A stretch of 64,000 nucleotides of DNA from DASXUX01 sp036504595 (lineage in GTDB: Bacteria > Planctomycetota > SZUA-567 > H5-PLA8): assembly GCA_036504595.1 (NCBI GenBank), contig DASXUX010000065.1, positions 1 to 64,000 on the forward strand. Reading direction: 5' to 3'. A program made the position numbers and the translations under genes. This document shows positions 38,541-47,480 of the stretch, piece after piece. The notes under the pieces are model-generated. The model did not search any database, had not been told where the DNA came from, and saw only the letters and a program-made list of their open reading frames with translations. How positions within the stretch are numbered: position 1 is the first letter of the stretch; the number at the start of each line of letters is the position of its first letter.

Positions 38541-41309
38541 ATGCGTTGTGAAATGCTGGTGCCAGAGCTTTGGGCGCTCCTGCTGCTCCTGCCGCTGGTG
38601 CTGTATTTCGTTTTTAAGACGTTTGCCGAGACCAGTCGCCGCCGGCAGATCGCCATGGGCGTGCTGCGCGTCCTCGTGGTGGCTCTGGTGGTGACCGGAT
38701 TGGTGCGCCTGCGCGTCTGGCGGAAAGTCGCCGAGACACGGCTGTGCATTCTGGCGCTGGTGGATGTCTCGGAAAGCATGCCTGAAAACACGGCAGCCGA
38801 CGTGGCTCGAGAGCTGGCCGAACTATCCAAGAGCGCTGGGCCCGAGAAACAGATAGGGCTGATTCTGTTCGCTGGCCGCAGCCGGGTCGCGCTGGCGCCG
38901 TCGAGCAATGTGCTCGCCGAAGCCGATCTTCTGAAAACGCTGCAGCAAGCGCTTCAAGCCCCGCGCGGCAGTCAGGAGTACCAGGCGCTGGAGCGCCAGG
39001 AGACTCGGTACGAACCCGCCTTGGAATTGGCCGCGTCAACTTTTCCGCCGGGCTTTGGCAAGCGCATCCTGTTGTGGTCCGACGGCAATGAGACGGACGG
39101 CAACAGCTTGCGATTGGCCAGCAGCCTGGGGCGCAGCGGCATCGATCTGAATGCGCGCGTCGTCGAGGCCAAGGACAGGCCGCTGGATGTGCTGATGGCT
39201 GCCGTCGAGGCCCCGACGCAAGTGCGTACCGCGGAAGCGTACGACGTGAAAGCCAATTTGCTCGCCAGCCGCGCCGCCAGCGGCAAGGTGCGGCTGTATC
39301 GCAACGGCTTTCTGGTTGGGGCGAAGGACGTGTCCCTGGCGGCCGGTGCGACGAGCGTGGTGTTCCGGCAGAGCCTGAAAGAAAGCGGGCAGTACCTCTA
39401 TCGCGCGGTGTTCGAGACGCAGGAGAAGCAGCCGAAGGACAACGATGAAGGCTTTGCGTACACGACGGCGACCGGTCCCCTGAAAGTGCTCGTCATTGGC
39501 GCCTACGAACTCGAAGCGGCCAGCCTTGTCCAAGCGCTGCGCGCGCAGAAGATGATTGTGGAATACCGCGATGCGTTCGGCGCGCCACAGACGCTGCTCG
39601 ATCTTTTCGGCTACGACGCGGTCGTCCTCAACAACGTTCCGGCCAGCAAACTGAACGAAAACCAGATGCGCATGCTTCGCGATTACGTGCGGGATTTCGG
39701 CGGCGGTCTGCTGGTGGCCGGTGGGAACCGCAGCCTGGGTCCTGGCGAATACAGCGCTACGCCGCTGGAAGATGCGCTGCCGGTGACCTGCTCGGCCGAA
39801 GGCATGCTGGCGCCTTCCACGGCCGTGGTGCTGGTGGTGGACACGTCGCGCAGCATGGTCACGCAGCACCTGGAATCGGGCGAGAAGTTCGACGGCGTAA
39901 AGTACATGACGGAGGCGGCGAGCCTGATCGTGGCGCAGCTTTCGCCCAAGGACTTCTTCGGCATGATCGGCACGGGCAACGAGCGTGTGACGCCGCGCTG
40001 GCTGGTGCGGCTGCAGAAAGTGTACGACAAGGAACGGATCTGCGCCGATATTCAGCGGCAACTCACCGCGCCGGACGCCTTCAGCATGCGCTCGAATGTG
40101 TACCAATCGATGCGCCGGGCAGGCGACGAGCTGGCTCAGCAAGACACGCGGCGCAAGAGCGTGATCGTCCTCTCGGACGGCTGCTTTGAAACCGGTTTCA
40201 ATTATCCGCGCCTGGCCGCGAAGATGAACTCCGACGGCATTCAGATTTCGGCGATTGCCGTCGGTCCGGAATGCGACACGAATGCCATGCAGGAACTCGC
40301 GCGGTGGGGTGGCGGCTTGTGCCAGACCGCCGCGGAGTCCGGCGCTGCCAGCCAAGATGCCAGCCAGACCGTGGATGTCGTGAAGAAGGTCTTCGACAGT
40401 TCGGCGGCGAGTCTGATCATCGAAGAGCCGTTCCGCGCGCGCAAGATCGCCGATTCAGCGCTCGTCGGTGATATCGATGTCTCCACCGCGCCGACACTGT
40501 TCGGCTATGTGCGCACAAAACTGAAACTCGGTGCGGCAAACGTTCTGGCCGTGCCGCCGGAGTACGATCCGCTGCTGGCAGTCTGGAACTGCGGCGACGG
40601 CAAGGCGGCGGTGTTTACATCCGACGCGTCGGACCGTTGGGCGATTTTGTGGCTGCGCGAATGGGGCCGCAACTTCGAGACGTTTTGGTCGGACGTGGTG
40701 CGCAGCCTGACACGACGCTCGCAACGCAGCCGGTTGATTCCCGAAGTCCGGTTGAATGGCCAGCAGCTTGCGCTGAACGTGGATTTTCTCGATGCGCGCG
40801 GCGAGTTCATCAGCGGGCAGTCGCTGCGCGGGGAGCTCTACTACCTGGGCGAGCAGGGCTATCTCTATTCGCGCACGACCCAGGAGAAGATCGCTCTGGC
40901 GGCTGACGGTCCGGGGCGTTACGCGGGCGGGTTGCGCTTGTCGAAGAAAGGTTTGTATGCGCTGAAAGTCGCAGGGCCGGAGCACGGGCAGATCGTGACG
41001 ACGGGGCTGGTGCTTTCGAACTTCAAGGAATACCTGTCGCTGACGGCGAACAGCGCGTTTCTTTCCGAACTGGCGAGCGCGGGTGGCGGAAAGAGTGGCG
41101 TTGACCCGGCGCAGGCGTTGTCGCTTGACGGCAAGCAACGCGAGACGATGACGGATGTGAGCCACTGGGGAATCTTGCTTGCCGCGGTTCTTTTCCTGGC
41201 CGATGTGCTCGCCCGCCGCTGGCCGGCGCTGGCGCCGCTGTTTGTGCGCAAAACAGCAGGGTTCGGGGTTCAGGGTTCAGGGTTCAGGGCCGGGGAGCGG
41301 AAATTGTGA
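38541..41309 (+). CDS. Membrane VWA protein with glutamine amidotransferase-like domain, 922 aa
   Basis: The N-terminus has two helices (ELWALLLLLPLVLYFVF, LRVLVVALVVTGLVRL). A first VWA-like domain follows (LCILALVDVSESMPEN, DxSxS kept), then Ig-like strands and a GATase-1-like block (LKVLVIGAYELEAASLVQAL, DAVVLNNVPASKLNENQM, GGGLLVAGGNRSLGPGEY). A second VWA comes next (STAVVLVVDTSRSMVTQH, VIVLSDGC). The C-terminus has one helix (WGILLAAVLFLADVLARR). The last residues (GVQGSGFRAG) are encoded by the CAGGGTT array at 41257-41289. I chose ATG 38541, which has GGAG six bases upstream; ATG 38499 right after the previous stop is possible. The stop overlaps the next GTG start (GTGA). Confidence 0.87.
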   Translation: MRCEMLVPELWALLLLLPLVLYFVFKTFAETSRRRQIAMGVLRVLVVALVVTGLVRLRVWRKVAETRLCILALVDVSESMPENTAADVARELAELSKSAGPEKQIGLILFAGRSRVALAPSSNVLAEADLLKTLQQALQAPRGSQEYQALERQETRYEPALELAASTFPPGFGKRILLWSDGNETDGNSLRLASSLGRSGIDLNARVVEAKDRPLDVLMAAVEAPTQVRTAEAYDVKANLLASRAASGKVRLYRNGFLVGAKDVSLAAGATSVVFRQSLKESGQYLYRAVFETQEKQPKDNDEGFAYTTATGPLKVLVIGAYELEAASLVQALRAQKMIVEYRDAFGAPQTLLDLFGYDAVVLNNVPASKLNENQMRMLRDYVRDFGGGLLVAGGNRSLGPGEYSATPLEDALPVTCSAEGMLAPSTAVVLVVDTSRSMVTQHLESGEKFDGVKYMTEAASLIVAQLSPKDFFGMIGTGNERVTPRWLVRLQKVYDKERICADIQRQLTAPDAFSMRSNVYQSMRRAGDELAQQDTRRKSVIVLSDGCFETGFNYPRLAAKMNSDGIQISAIAVGPECDTNAMQELARWGGGLCQTAAESGAASQDASQTVDVVKKVFDSSAASLIIEEPFRARKIADSALVGDIDVSTAPTLFGYVRTKLKLGAANVLAVPPEYDPLLAVWNCGDGKAAVFTSDASDRWAILWLREWGRNFETFWSDVVRSLTRRSQRSRLIPEVRLNGQQLALNVDFLDARGEFISGQSLRGELYYLGEQGYLYSRTTQEKIALAADGPGRYAGGLRLSKKGLYALKVAGPEHGQIVTTGLVLSNFKEYLSLTANSAFLSELASAGGGKSGVDPAQALSLDGKQRETMTDVSHWGILLAAVLFLADVLARRWPALAPLFVRKTAGFGVQGSGFRAGERKL
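41257..41289. repeat. Heptamer array CAGGGTT in a coding 3' end
   Basis: Four CAGGGTT-type units (one CGGGGTT) plus a partial one form the C-terminal codons of the VWA/amidotransferase-like protein. This is the same unit as 13038-13076 on the opposite strand. Confidence 0.9.
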
Positions 41310-44300
41310 AGCCTCTCGCAAATCCAGATCCTCGTACACGAAACCGTAGCCCCGTTGTCCTCTGCGCCCTCTGCGTCCTCTGCGGTGCGCTTTGCGCCGG
41401 CGAGGGCGGCTACAAGGAGATCAAGCCGCAGGATTTGTTCGGCGCGGCGTGGCCCTCGTTCAGCGCGCAGCTCAACAGTTTGATCATCAACCCACGCGAC
41501 GAAGACGGCTTTCATCGCATGTTCCGCATGGCGCAGACCTACGATGCGGAATCGAAAGTGCCGCAGATTCTGCGCAAGCTGCTGGCGGAAAAACAACGCG
41601 ACAACCCGCGGCTGAAGACGCTGATCGGATTGTTCTACAAGGAAATCCGCGACTACGGGCAGGCGATCACGTATTTCCGCGACGCGCTGAAAACGTCGCC
41701 GGACGACTACTACGCGCATTACCAGCTCGCGCACTTGCTCGGCAAACAGGAGGGTGACGCCTCCTTTAAGGAGGCGCTGGAGCATTACCGGACGGCCGCC
41801 GCGCGCGTGGGCGCGTCGGACGTTGAGCACAAGAGCCGCATCTTCCAGGAATGGGGCGAATTGGTCATGGATCGCTCCGGGGCCGCCGGCACGGAGGCCG
41901 GCGCCACCAGAGCGCAAGCCGCTCAGATCTGGGACCGCCTGATCGCCGATGAACGGCGCTTCGACAAGCCGACGTACGAGCGTCTGGCGCAGATCTACCA
42001 GCGTTACGAAATGTGGGAGAAGGCGGCGGCTACGTACCAGGCGTGTCTGGCGAACGTCATCGGCGAGGATAATCCCGCGCGAGTGGCCACGCTGGATTCC
42101 ATTGGCCAACTCGCGGAAAAGACCGGCAACAACAAGGCCGCGATCGATGCCTACCGCGAGGCGCTGGCCTTAGTGGATGAAAACCACTGGCTGCACAAAC
42201 GGCTGGTTGCTCAGATTTTGAAGTACCGCAAGAAACTGGGCGAGCAGGATGCGTACTTGCGCGAGTTGGAGCAGTTCGCGAAGGACCGCCCGCAAAGCGT
42301 CGAGCCATTGCGCGATCTGGCGCTGGCTCATGCGAGCAGCGATGCCGTTCCGGCGGCTGCCGCGGACTTGGAGAAGGCGCACGCGCTTTCGCCAAAGGAC
42401 ACGTCGATTATTTCGGAGTTGCTGCTCCTTTATGGCCGCTCAGCAGACCCTGCGTCGCGGGCGAAGAAACCGGCGCTTTACCGCAAGCTGATCGCGGCGA
42501 TGCCAGAGAACTTTGACGCCTACGTGGCTCTGGCTGATTCGTACTGGGACTTGAGCGACGCCGCTCAAACGCAGGAAGCGTTGCAGATGCTGCAGGAGAA
42601 CGCCAGCCGGTTGCCTGAGAAGGATTTGGTGCTGGCGCGGGCGTATCGCAAGTACGGCATGCCGGCGAAAGCGCGCAATGCGTTTGAACGCGCCGTTGCC
42701 GCCGATCCGGGAAACAGCGGGGCGTTGATGGAGCTCTGCGATTTCGCTTTGCAGTGTGCGGAAGGGAAGAAGACCGATCCGGACCTGCAACGCGCCGTAG
42801 AGATCCGCGACGCGCTGATGGCCAGCGGCAGGCTGGACGAGAGCGGGTTTGTGCGGCTGATGCAAGTCTTCGAGAGTCACCAGCGGCCAGAGGAGGCCAA
42901 GAGCATCATCGGGTACGCGGCCGTGGAAGCGTTTCCGCAGAGTTTCCTGTGCCGCAGCGCGCTGGCCGATCTGCATTATTCGCGCAAAGAGTTCCACAAG
43001 GCGATTCAGCATTATGTTCTGGCTCTGGCGATGGCCCCGAACTTCTACTTCAAGCGGCTGGTGAACGATCGCTTGGTGACGCTCACCTTCAACTACGGCC
43101 GCCGCGTGAAGAACTTCATGGCCGAACCCACCGAGGACGAGAAGGCGAAGGGACTGCTCGGTGGCCCCAAGGGCGAAGGTCTGGCGCCGTGGGTCTATTA
43201 CCTGCGGCTGAGGATCGCGGCCAATCCCCAGGATGGCGACAGCATGATGCTGCTGGCGCAGATCAACGATACCGTGCAGGTCGATGCCAAGCTCGACGGA
43301 CAGGATGTCAAGACTGACCTGGCCGCGTCGCTGGCGCTCTACCAGTCGGTCGTGGACATGGATTTGAAGAACCTGGACGCGCACGCGGCGCTCGCCCGGT
43401 CGCATGCGACCGCCGACAACATAAAGGAGGCGGTACAGGAGAACTGGGTGTTGGAGGAGCTCAGTCCCGTCGGCAAGTGGCAGTACATCATGAACGCCGG
43501 CGATATTTTTGCGCTCGCAGGAGAAAAGGAAAAGGCGCTGAAGAATTGGGAGCGCGTGCAGGAACAGGCCACGACGGAGCCGAATCTAGTGCATCAGCTC
43601 GCGGTGCGCATGTATCAGGCCGGCAAGCTGGACGCGGCGGTGGAGCTTGCGCGGAAAGCGGTCGCGGCGAACAAGAATCAATTCCGTTTCCACGTCACGC
43701 TGGCGAACTTGCTGGATGAGGTTGCGCGCACGGATGCGGCGAAGTACCCGGATGCCGTGACCGAATACAAGGTCGCCGTGGAGATGGCCAGCCAGAACCC
43801 AGGACTGGTGCATTTCCTTTCGCCAGTGCTGAAGCGACTCATGGACGTGCAGATCGCCCTGGGCCGTTCGTATTGGGCGGCCAAACGCTTCGACGCTGCG
43901 CTGCAGTGCTACAGCGATGCGCTCGCCACCGTAACGCAATCCTCCCGGATTGCGCGGCCGGAGCGGGGCGCAATCCAGGAGGATGGTGTTACGGCGGATT
44001 TGAACATGCAGCGCGCACGCTGCATGCTGGCGCTGGGCCAGAAGACTGCGGGCGAGGAGCTTCTGCGTGCGACGGCGAGCGCTCAGCCGGCGGCGGCCTA
44101 TTGGTGGGATAGCCTGCAGACCATCCGAGGGCGCTATCTACTGGCGCTTTACGCGGCGGGCAAGAGTTCTGGCGAGGCGGCTCTGCCGGTGCTTCCGGCC
44201 GGACACCTCAGCGTGAGCGCCAAGAAAGTTTTGCATCTGCCGGCACTGATCTCCGCGATGCAAATGGGTTCCGGGGAGACGTTATGGCTCGACACTGGAA

Positions 44301-45307
44301 CTCAATTCTATCGCGTGGACCTGAATCAGGCGGCCGTGAACAGCGTTTCGGTTCCGGAACTGACAGAAGGATCCGTTCGATATTGGCTGGACGCAAACCA
44401 GATCGGGCTGGTAGATGACGGCTCGTTCAAAGCGTGCGACCTCGCCTCGTCGAAGTGCCTCTGGAAGAGCGAAGCGTTGGTGCCGCAGTCAATTGCTGCA
44501 GGAGCGCGTGTGCTGGCGATATTCTGCGACGCCGACCCGAAACGGCCGGCTAGGAATGCGCCGTTGAAGGTACTCGATCGAGCGACGGGCAAGGAGCTTT
44601 GGCAGTGCGAAACGGCGACGGGTGAGATGACGCTCAGCGACGAATTGCTCGCGGTGCGGAGCGCGTCGGAGGTGACTGGATTCGATGTTGAAAGCGGAAA
44701 ACTGCTCTGGCGCGCGCCGCTGGATCGCAAGGCGCTCTATCGCCGCCCGATCATCGCCGGCGACGCGCTGCTGCTGGTCAACGATCTCTCCAATGAGGTC
44801 ACCGCGTACGATCTGCGCAGCGGCGAGATGCGCTACACGCGGCGGCTGCGTGATGCGCTGGTCTGCGATCCAGTGGTGCCGGCCTCCGTGCCGGCCGGCA
44901 GGGACACCGGCCCCACCGCTGAACGCGTTGTCTTTCATACGCTGCGAAAGCGCGCGCTGACGCTGCAGTGCCTGGATACCGTTACGGGACGGCCGGTCTG
45001 GGAGGCGTCTTTGGTGCAGCCCACGGAAGCGACTTCGAAGCAAGGCACGCCCATGCGCATGGAGGGACTTAGCCTGCCGCCGCTGGTCTGGCAGGGCTAT
45101 CTGCTGCACCTGGATCTGGCTCACCATTGTATCTGGCCGGTGCGGATCGAGAACGGCGCGGTTGGCGAGCCGCTCGATCTGACCAAGGCGCTGGAGAGCC
45201 GGTTTTTGGACGAACTGTCGAGCTGGGATGTCAGCGGGACGACGTTGTGCCTGATGGCGAAGACGGGGCGTGTGGTGTTGGTGAAGTTGGTGAGTGGTGA
45301 GCGGTGA
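41306..45307 (+). CDS. Secreted TPR protein with C-terminal PQQ-like propeller, 1333 aa
   Basis: A GTG start at 41306 overlaps the previous stop by four bases and is preceded by GGGGAG. The signal peptide core VVLCALCVLCGALCAG is encoded by three CCTCTGCGN nonamers. Residues about 60-950 are TPR-like helical pairs (YGQAITYFRDALKTSPDDYYAHYQLAHLL, KARNAFERAVAADPGNSGALMELC, FHKAIQHYVLALAMAPNFY). Residues about 970-1330 are PQQ/quinoprotein-like beta blades (TLWLDTGTQFYRVDL, LKVLDRATGKELWQCE, GFDVESGKLLWRAPL). It probably acts as a periplasmic scaffold in the MoxR/BatA system, where TPR proteins (BatB-E, BatI) are usual partners. Three in-frame palindromes lie at 41885-41907, 43931-43992 and 44876-44916. 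Confidence 0.87.
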   Translation: MKPLANPDPRTRNRSPVVLCALCVLCGALCAGEGGYKEIKPQDLFGAAWPSFSAQLNSLIINPRDEDGFHRMFRMAQTYDAESKVPQILRKLLAEKQRDNPRLKTLIGLFYKEIRDYGQAITYFRDALKTSPDDYYAHYQLAHLLGKQEGDASFKEALEHYRTAAARVGASDVEHKSRIFQEWGELVMDRSGAAGTEAGATRAQAAQIWDRLIADERRFDKPTYERLAQIYQRYEMWEKAAATYQACLANVIGEDNPARVATLDSIGQLAEKTGNNKAAIDAYREALALVDENHWLHKRLVAQILKYRKKLGEQDAYLRELEQFAKDRPQSVEPLRDLALAHASSDAVPAAAADLEKAHALSPKDTSIISELLLLYGRSADPASRAKKPALYRKLIAAMPENFDAYVALADSYWDLSDAAQTQEALQMLQENASRLPEKDLVLARAYRKYGMPAKARNAFERAVAADPGNSGALMELCDFALQCAEGKKTDPDLQRAVEIRDALMASGRLDESGFVRLMQVFESHQRPEEAKSIIGYAAVEAFPQSFLCRSALADLHYSRKEFHKAIQHYVLALAMAPNFYFKRLVNDRLVTLTFNYGRRVKNFMAEPTEDEKAKGLLGGPKGEGLAPWVYYLRLRIAANPQDGDSMMLLAQINDTVQVDAKLDGQDVKTDLAASLALYQSVVDMDLKNLDAHAALARSHATADNIKEAVQENWVLEELSPVGKWQYIMNAGDIFALAGEKEKALKNWERVQEQATTEPNLVHQLAVRMYQAGKLDAAVELARKAVAANKNQFRFHVTLANLLDEVARTDAAKYPDAVTEYKVAVEMASQNPGLVHFLSPVLKRLMDVQIALGRSYWAAKRFDAALQCYSDALATVTQSSRIARPERGAIQEDGVTADLNMQRARCMLALGQKTAGEELLRATASAQPAAAYWWDSLQTIRGRYLLALYAAGKSSGEAALPVLPAGHLSVSAKKVLHLPALISAMQMGSGETLWLDTGTQFYRVDLNQAAVNSVSVPELTEGSVRYWLDANQIGLVDDGSFKACDLASSKCLWKSEALVPQSIAAGARVLAIFCDADPKRPARNAPLKVLDRATGKELWQCETATGEMTLSDELLAVRSASEVTGFDVESGKLLWRAPLDRKALYRRPIIAGDALLLVNDLSNEVTAYDLRSGEMRYTRRLRDALVCDPVVPASVPAGRDTGPTAERVVFHTLRKRALTLQCLDTVTGRPVWEASLVQPTEATSKQGTPMRMEGLSLPPLVWQGYLLHLDLAHHCIWPVRIENGAVGEPLDLTKALESRFLDELSSWDVSGTTLCLMAKTGRVVLVKLVSGER
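41359..41385. repeat. Nonamer array, 3 x CCTCTGCGN, in signal peptide
   Basis: Three units encode the repeated Cys/Leu core (CALCVLCG) of the TPR protein's signal peptide. Confidence 0.85.
41885..41907. repeat. In-frame GCCGGC palindrome (reverse of 12062-12084 unit)
   Basis: GCCGGCACGGAGGCCGGC followed by GCCAC is read as AGTEAGAT in the TPR region. Confidence 0.8.
43931..43992. repeat. 62-bp in-frame palindrome, GCAATCC family
   Basis: The left arm starting GTAACGCAATCCTCCCGGAT and the right arm ending GGAGGATGGTGTTAC are inverted over about 24 bases with two mismatches. A smaller hairpin lies inside the left arm. It encodes VTQSSRIARPERGAIQEDGV between TPR units. Confidence 0.85.
44876..44916. 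repeat. In-frame GCCGGC palindrome pair
   Basis: GTGCCGGCCTCCGTGCCGGC is followed by CGGCAGGGACACCGG. It is read as PASVPAGRDTGPT in the propeller of the TPR protein. Confidence 0.8.
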
Positions 45308-45313
45308 GGGGTA

Positions 45314-45400
45314 GTCTGGTCGTCTGGTAGCCTGGTCGTCTGGTGTCTGGTCTCGGGCGTTGCTATTCACCAGACTACCAGACCACCAGACACCAGACAC
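45314..45400. repeat. Inverted array: GTCTGGT units facing ACCAGAC units
   Basis: About five GTCTGGT/GCCTGGT units (spacing 7-8) at 45314-45352 face about four ACCAGAC units at 45369-45400, across a 17-base gap. The RNA would fold into a long imperfect hairpin between the TPR stop and the ribosome site of the first MoxR gene. It could dampen readthrough or protect mRNA ends; there is no U-tract. Confidence 0.85.
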
Positions 45401-45414
45401 AAAGAGGTCAACCT

Positions 45415-46481
45415 ATGAGTGCAACGCGTGCGCAACCGAAGGCGTTCAGTGAAATGACCGAGGCGGATGCGGCGGCTGAGATTGGCGCATTCAATCAGGA
45501 CTTTCGCCACGTCATGGCCGAAGTCGGCAAGATGATTGTCGGAATGCAGGACGTCGTCGAGAAAGTGGTGATCGCGATGATCTCCGGCGGGAACGTTTTG
45601 TTGGAAGGCGTGCCGGGGTTGGGCAAGACACAGCTCGTGAAGGTGCTCAGCCAGGCGCTGCAGATCGACTTCCGGCGCGTGCAGTTCACACCGGACCTGA
45701 TGCCGGCGGACATCGTCGGCACGAACATGGTTGCCGAGGATTCCGGCGGCCGGCGCACGCTGCAGTTTCAGCGCGGGCCGATTTTCACGCACCTTTTGCT
45801 GGCCGACGAAATCAACCGCGCCACGCCGCGCACGCAGTCCGCGCTGCTGGAGGCGATGGAAGAACACAGCGTCACGGTTGGCGGCGTGACGTACCGGCTG
45901 GACGAGCCCTTCTTCGTGCTGGCGACACAAAATCCGGTGGAGCAGGCCGGCACGTATCCGCTGCCGGCGGCGCAACTGGACAAGTTCATGTTCAAACTGC
46001 TGGTGGACTATCCGACGTTCGATGAACTGGATGCGATCATCGAACGCACGACATCGTCGGTTCCACCGCAGATCAACCGGGTGACCTCGCGGGACGAAAT
46101 CCTGCGCATGCGCCAGTTGGTGCGGCGCGTGCCAGTGGCGGGGCCTGTAGAAAGCTACGCCGCGCGGTTGTGCCTGGCGAGCGACCCGCTGTCGGCATTT
46201 GCAGCGCCGATGATCCGCAAGTACGCCAAGCACGGTTCGAGTCCGCGCGGGATCCTGGCGCTGATTCTGGGCGGGAAAATTCGGGCGCTGTTGGATGGGC
46301 GCTACAGCGTCGGCTGTGCGGACATCCAGAATGTCGCGCCGGCGACGCTGCGGCACCGTATCGCGCTCAACTTTGACGGCGAATCGGAGGAGATTGCGCC
46401 GGACGCGCTGGTCGCCGACCTGCTGAAAAGCGTTCCGGAGTTTGTTGAAGGGGAAGCTGAAGCGAAGGAGCTGGCACACCG

Positions 46482-46485
<4 letters not shown>
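45415..46485 (+). CDS. MoxR-family AAA+ ATPase (first paralog), 356 aa
   Basis: Chaperone-like AAA+ ATPase that works with VWA and DUF58 partners. Walker A GVPGLGKTQ, pre-sensor and Walker B HLLLADEINRATPRTQSALLEAMEE, sensor 1 FFVLATQNPVEQAGTYPLPAAQLDKFMF, and the C-terminal lid. AAAGAGG about 8 bases before ATG 45415 fixes the start, excluding an upstream in-frame ATG that falls in the inverted array. The stop overlaps the next start (ATGA). Soluble. Confidence 0.95.

Positions 46486-47480
<995 letters not shown>

Noticed and set aside
39036..40355. Long minus-strand frame opposite the VWA/amidotransferase-like gene
   Set aside because: His/Arg-rich shadow frame; the plus strand has clear VWA motifs.
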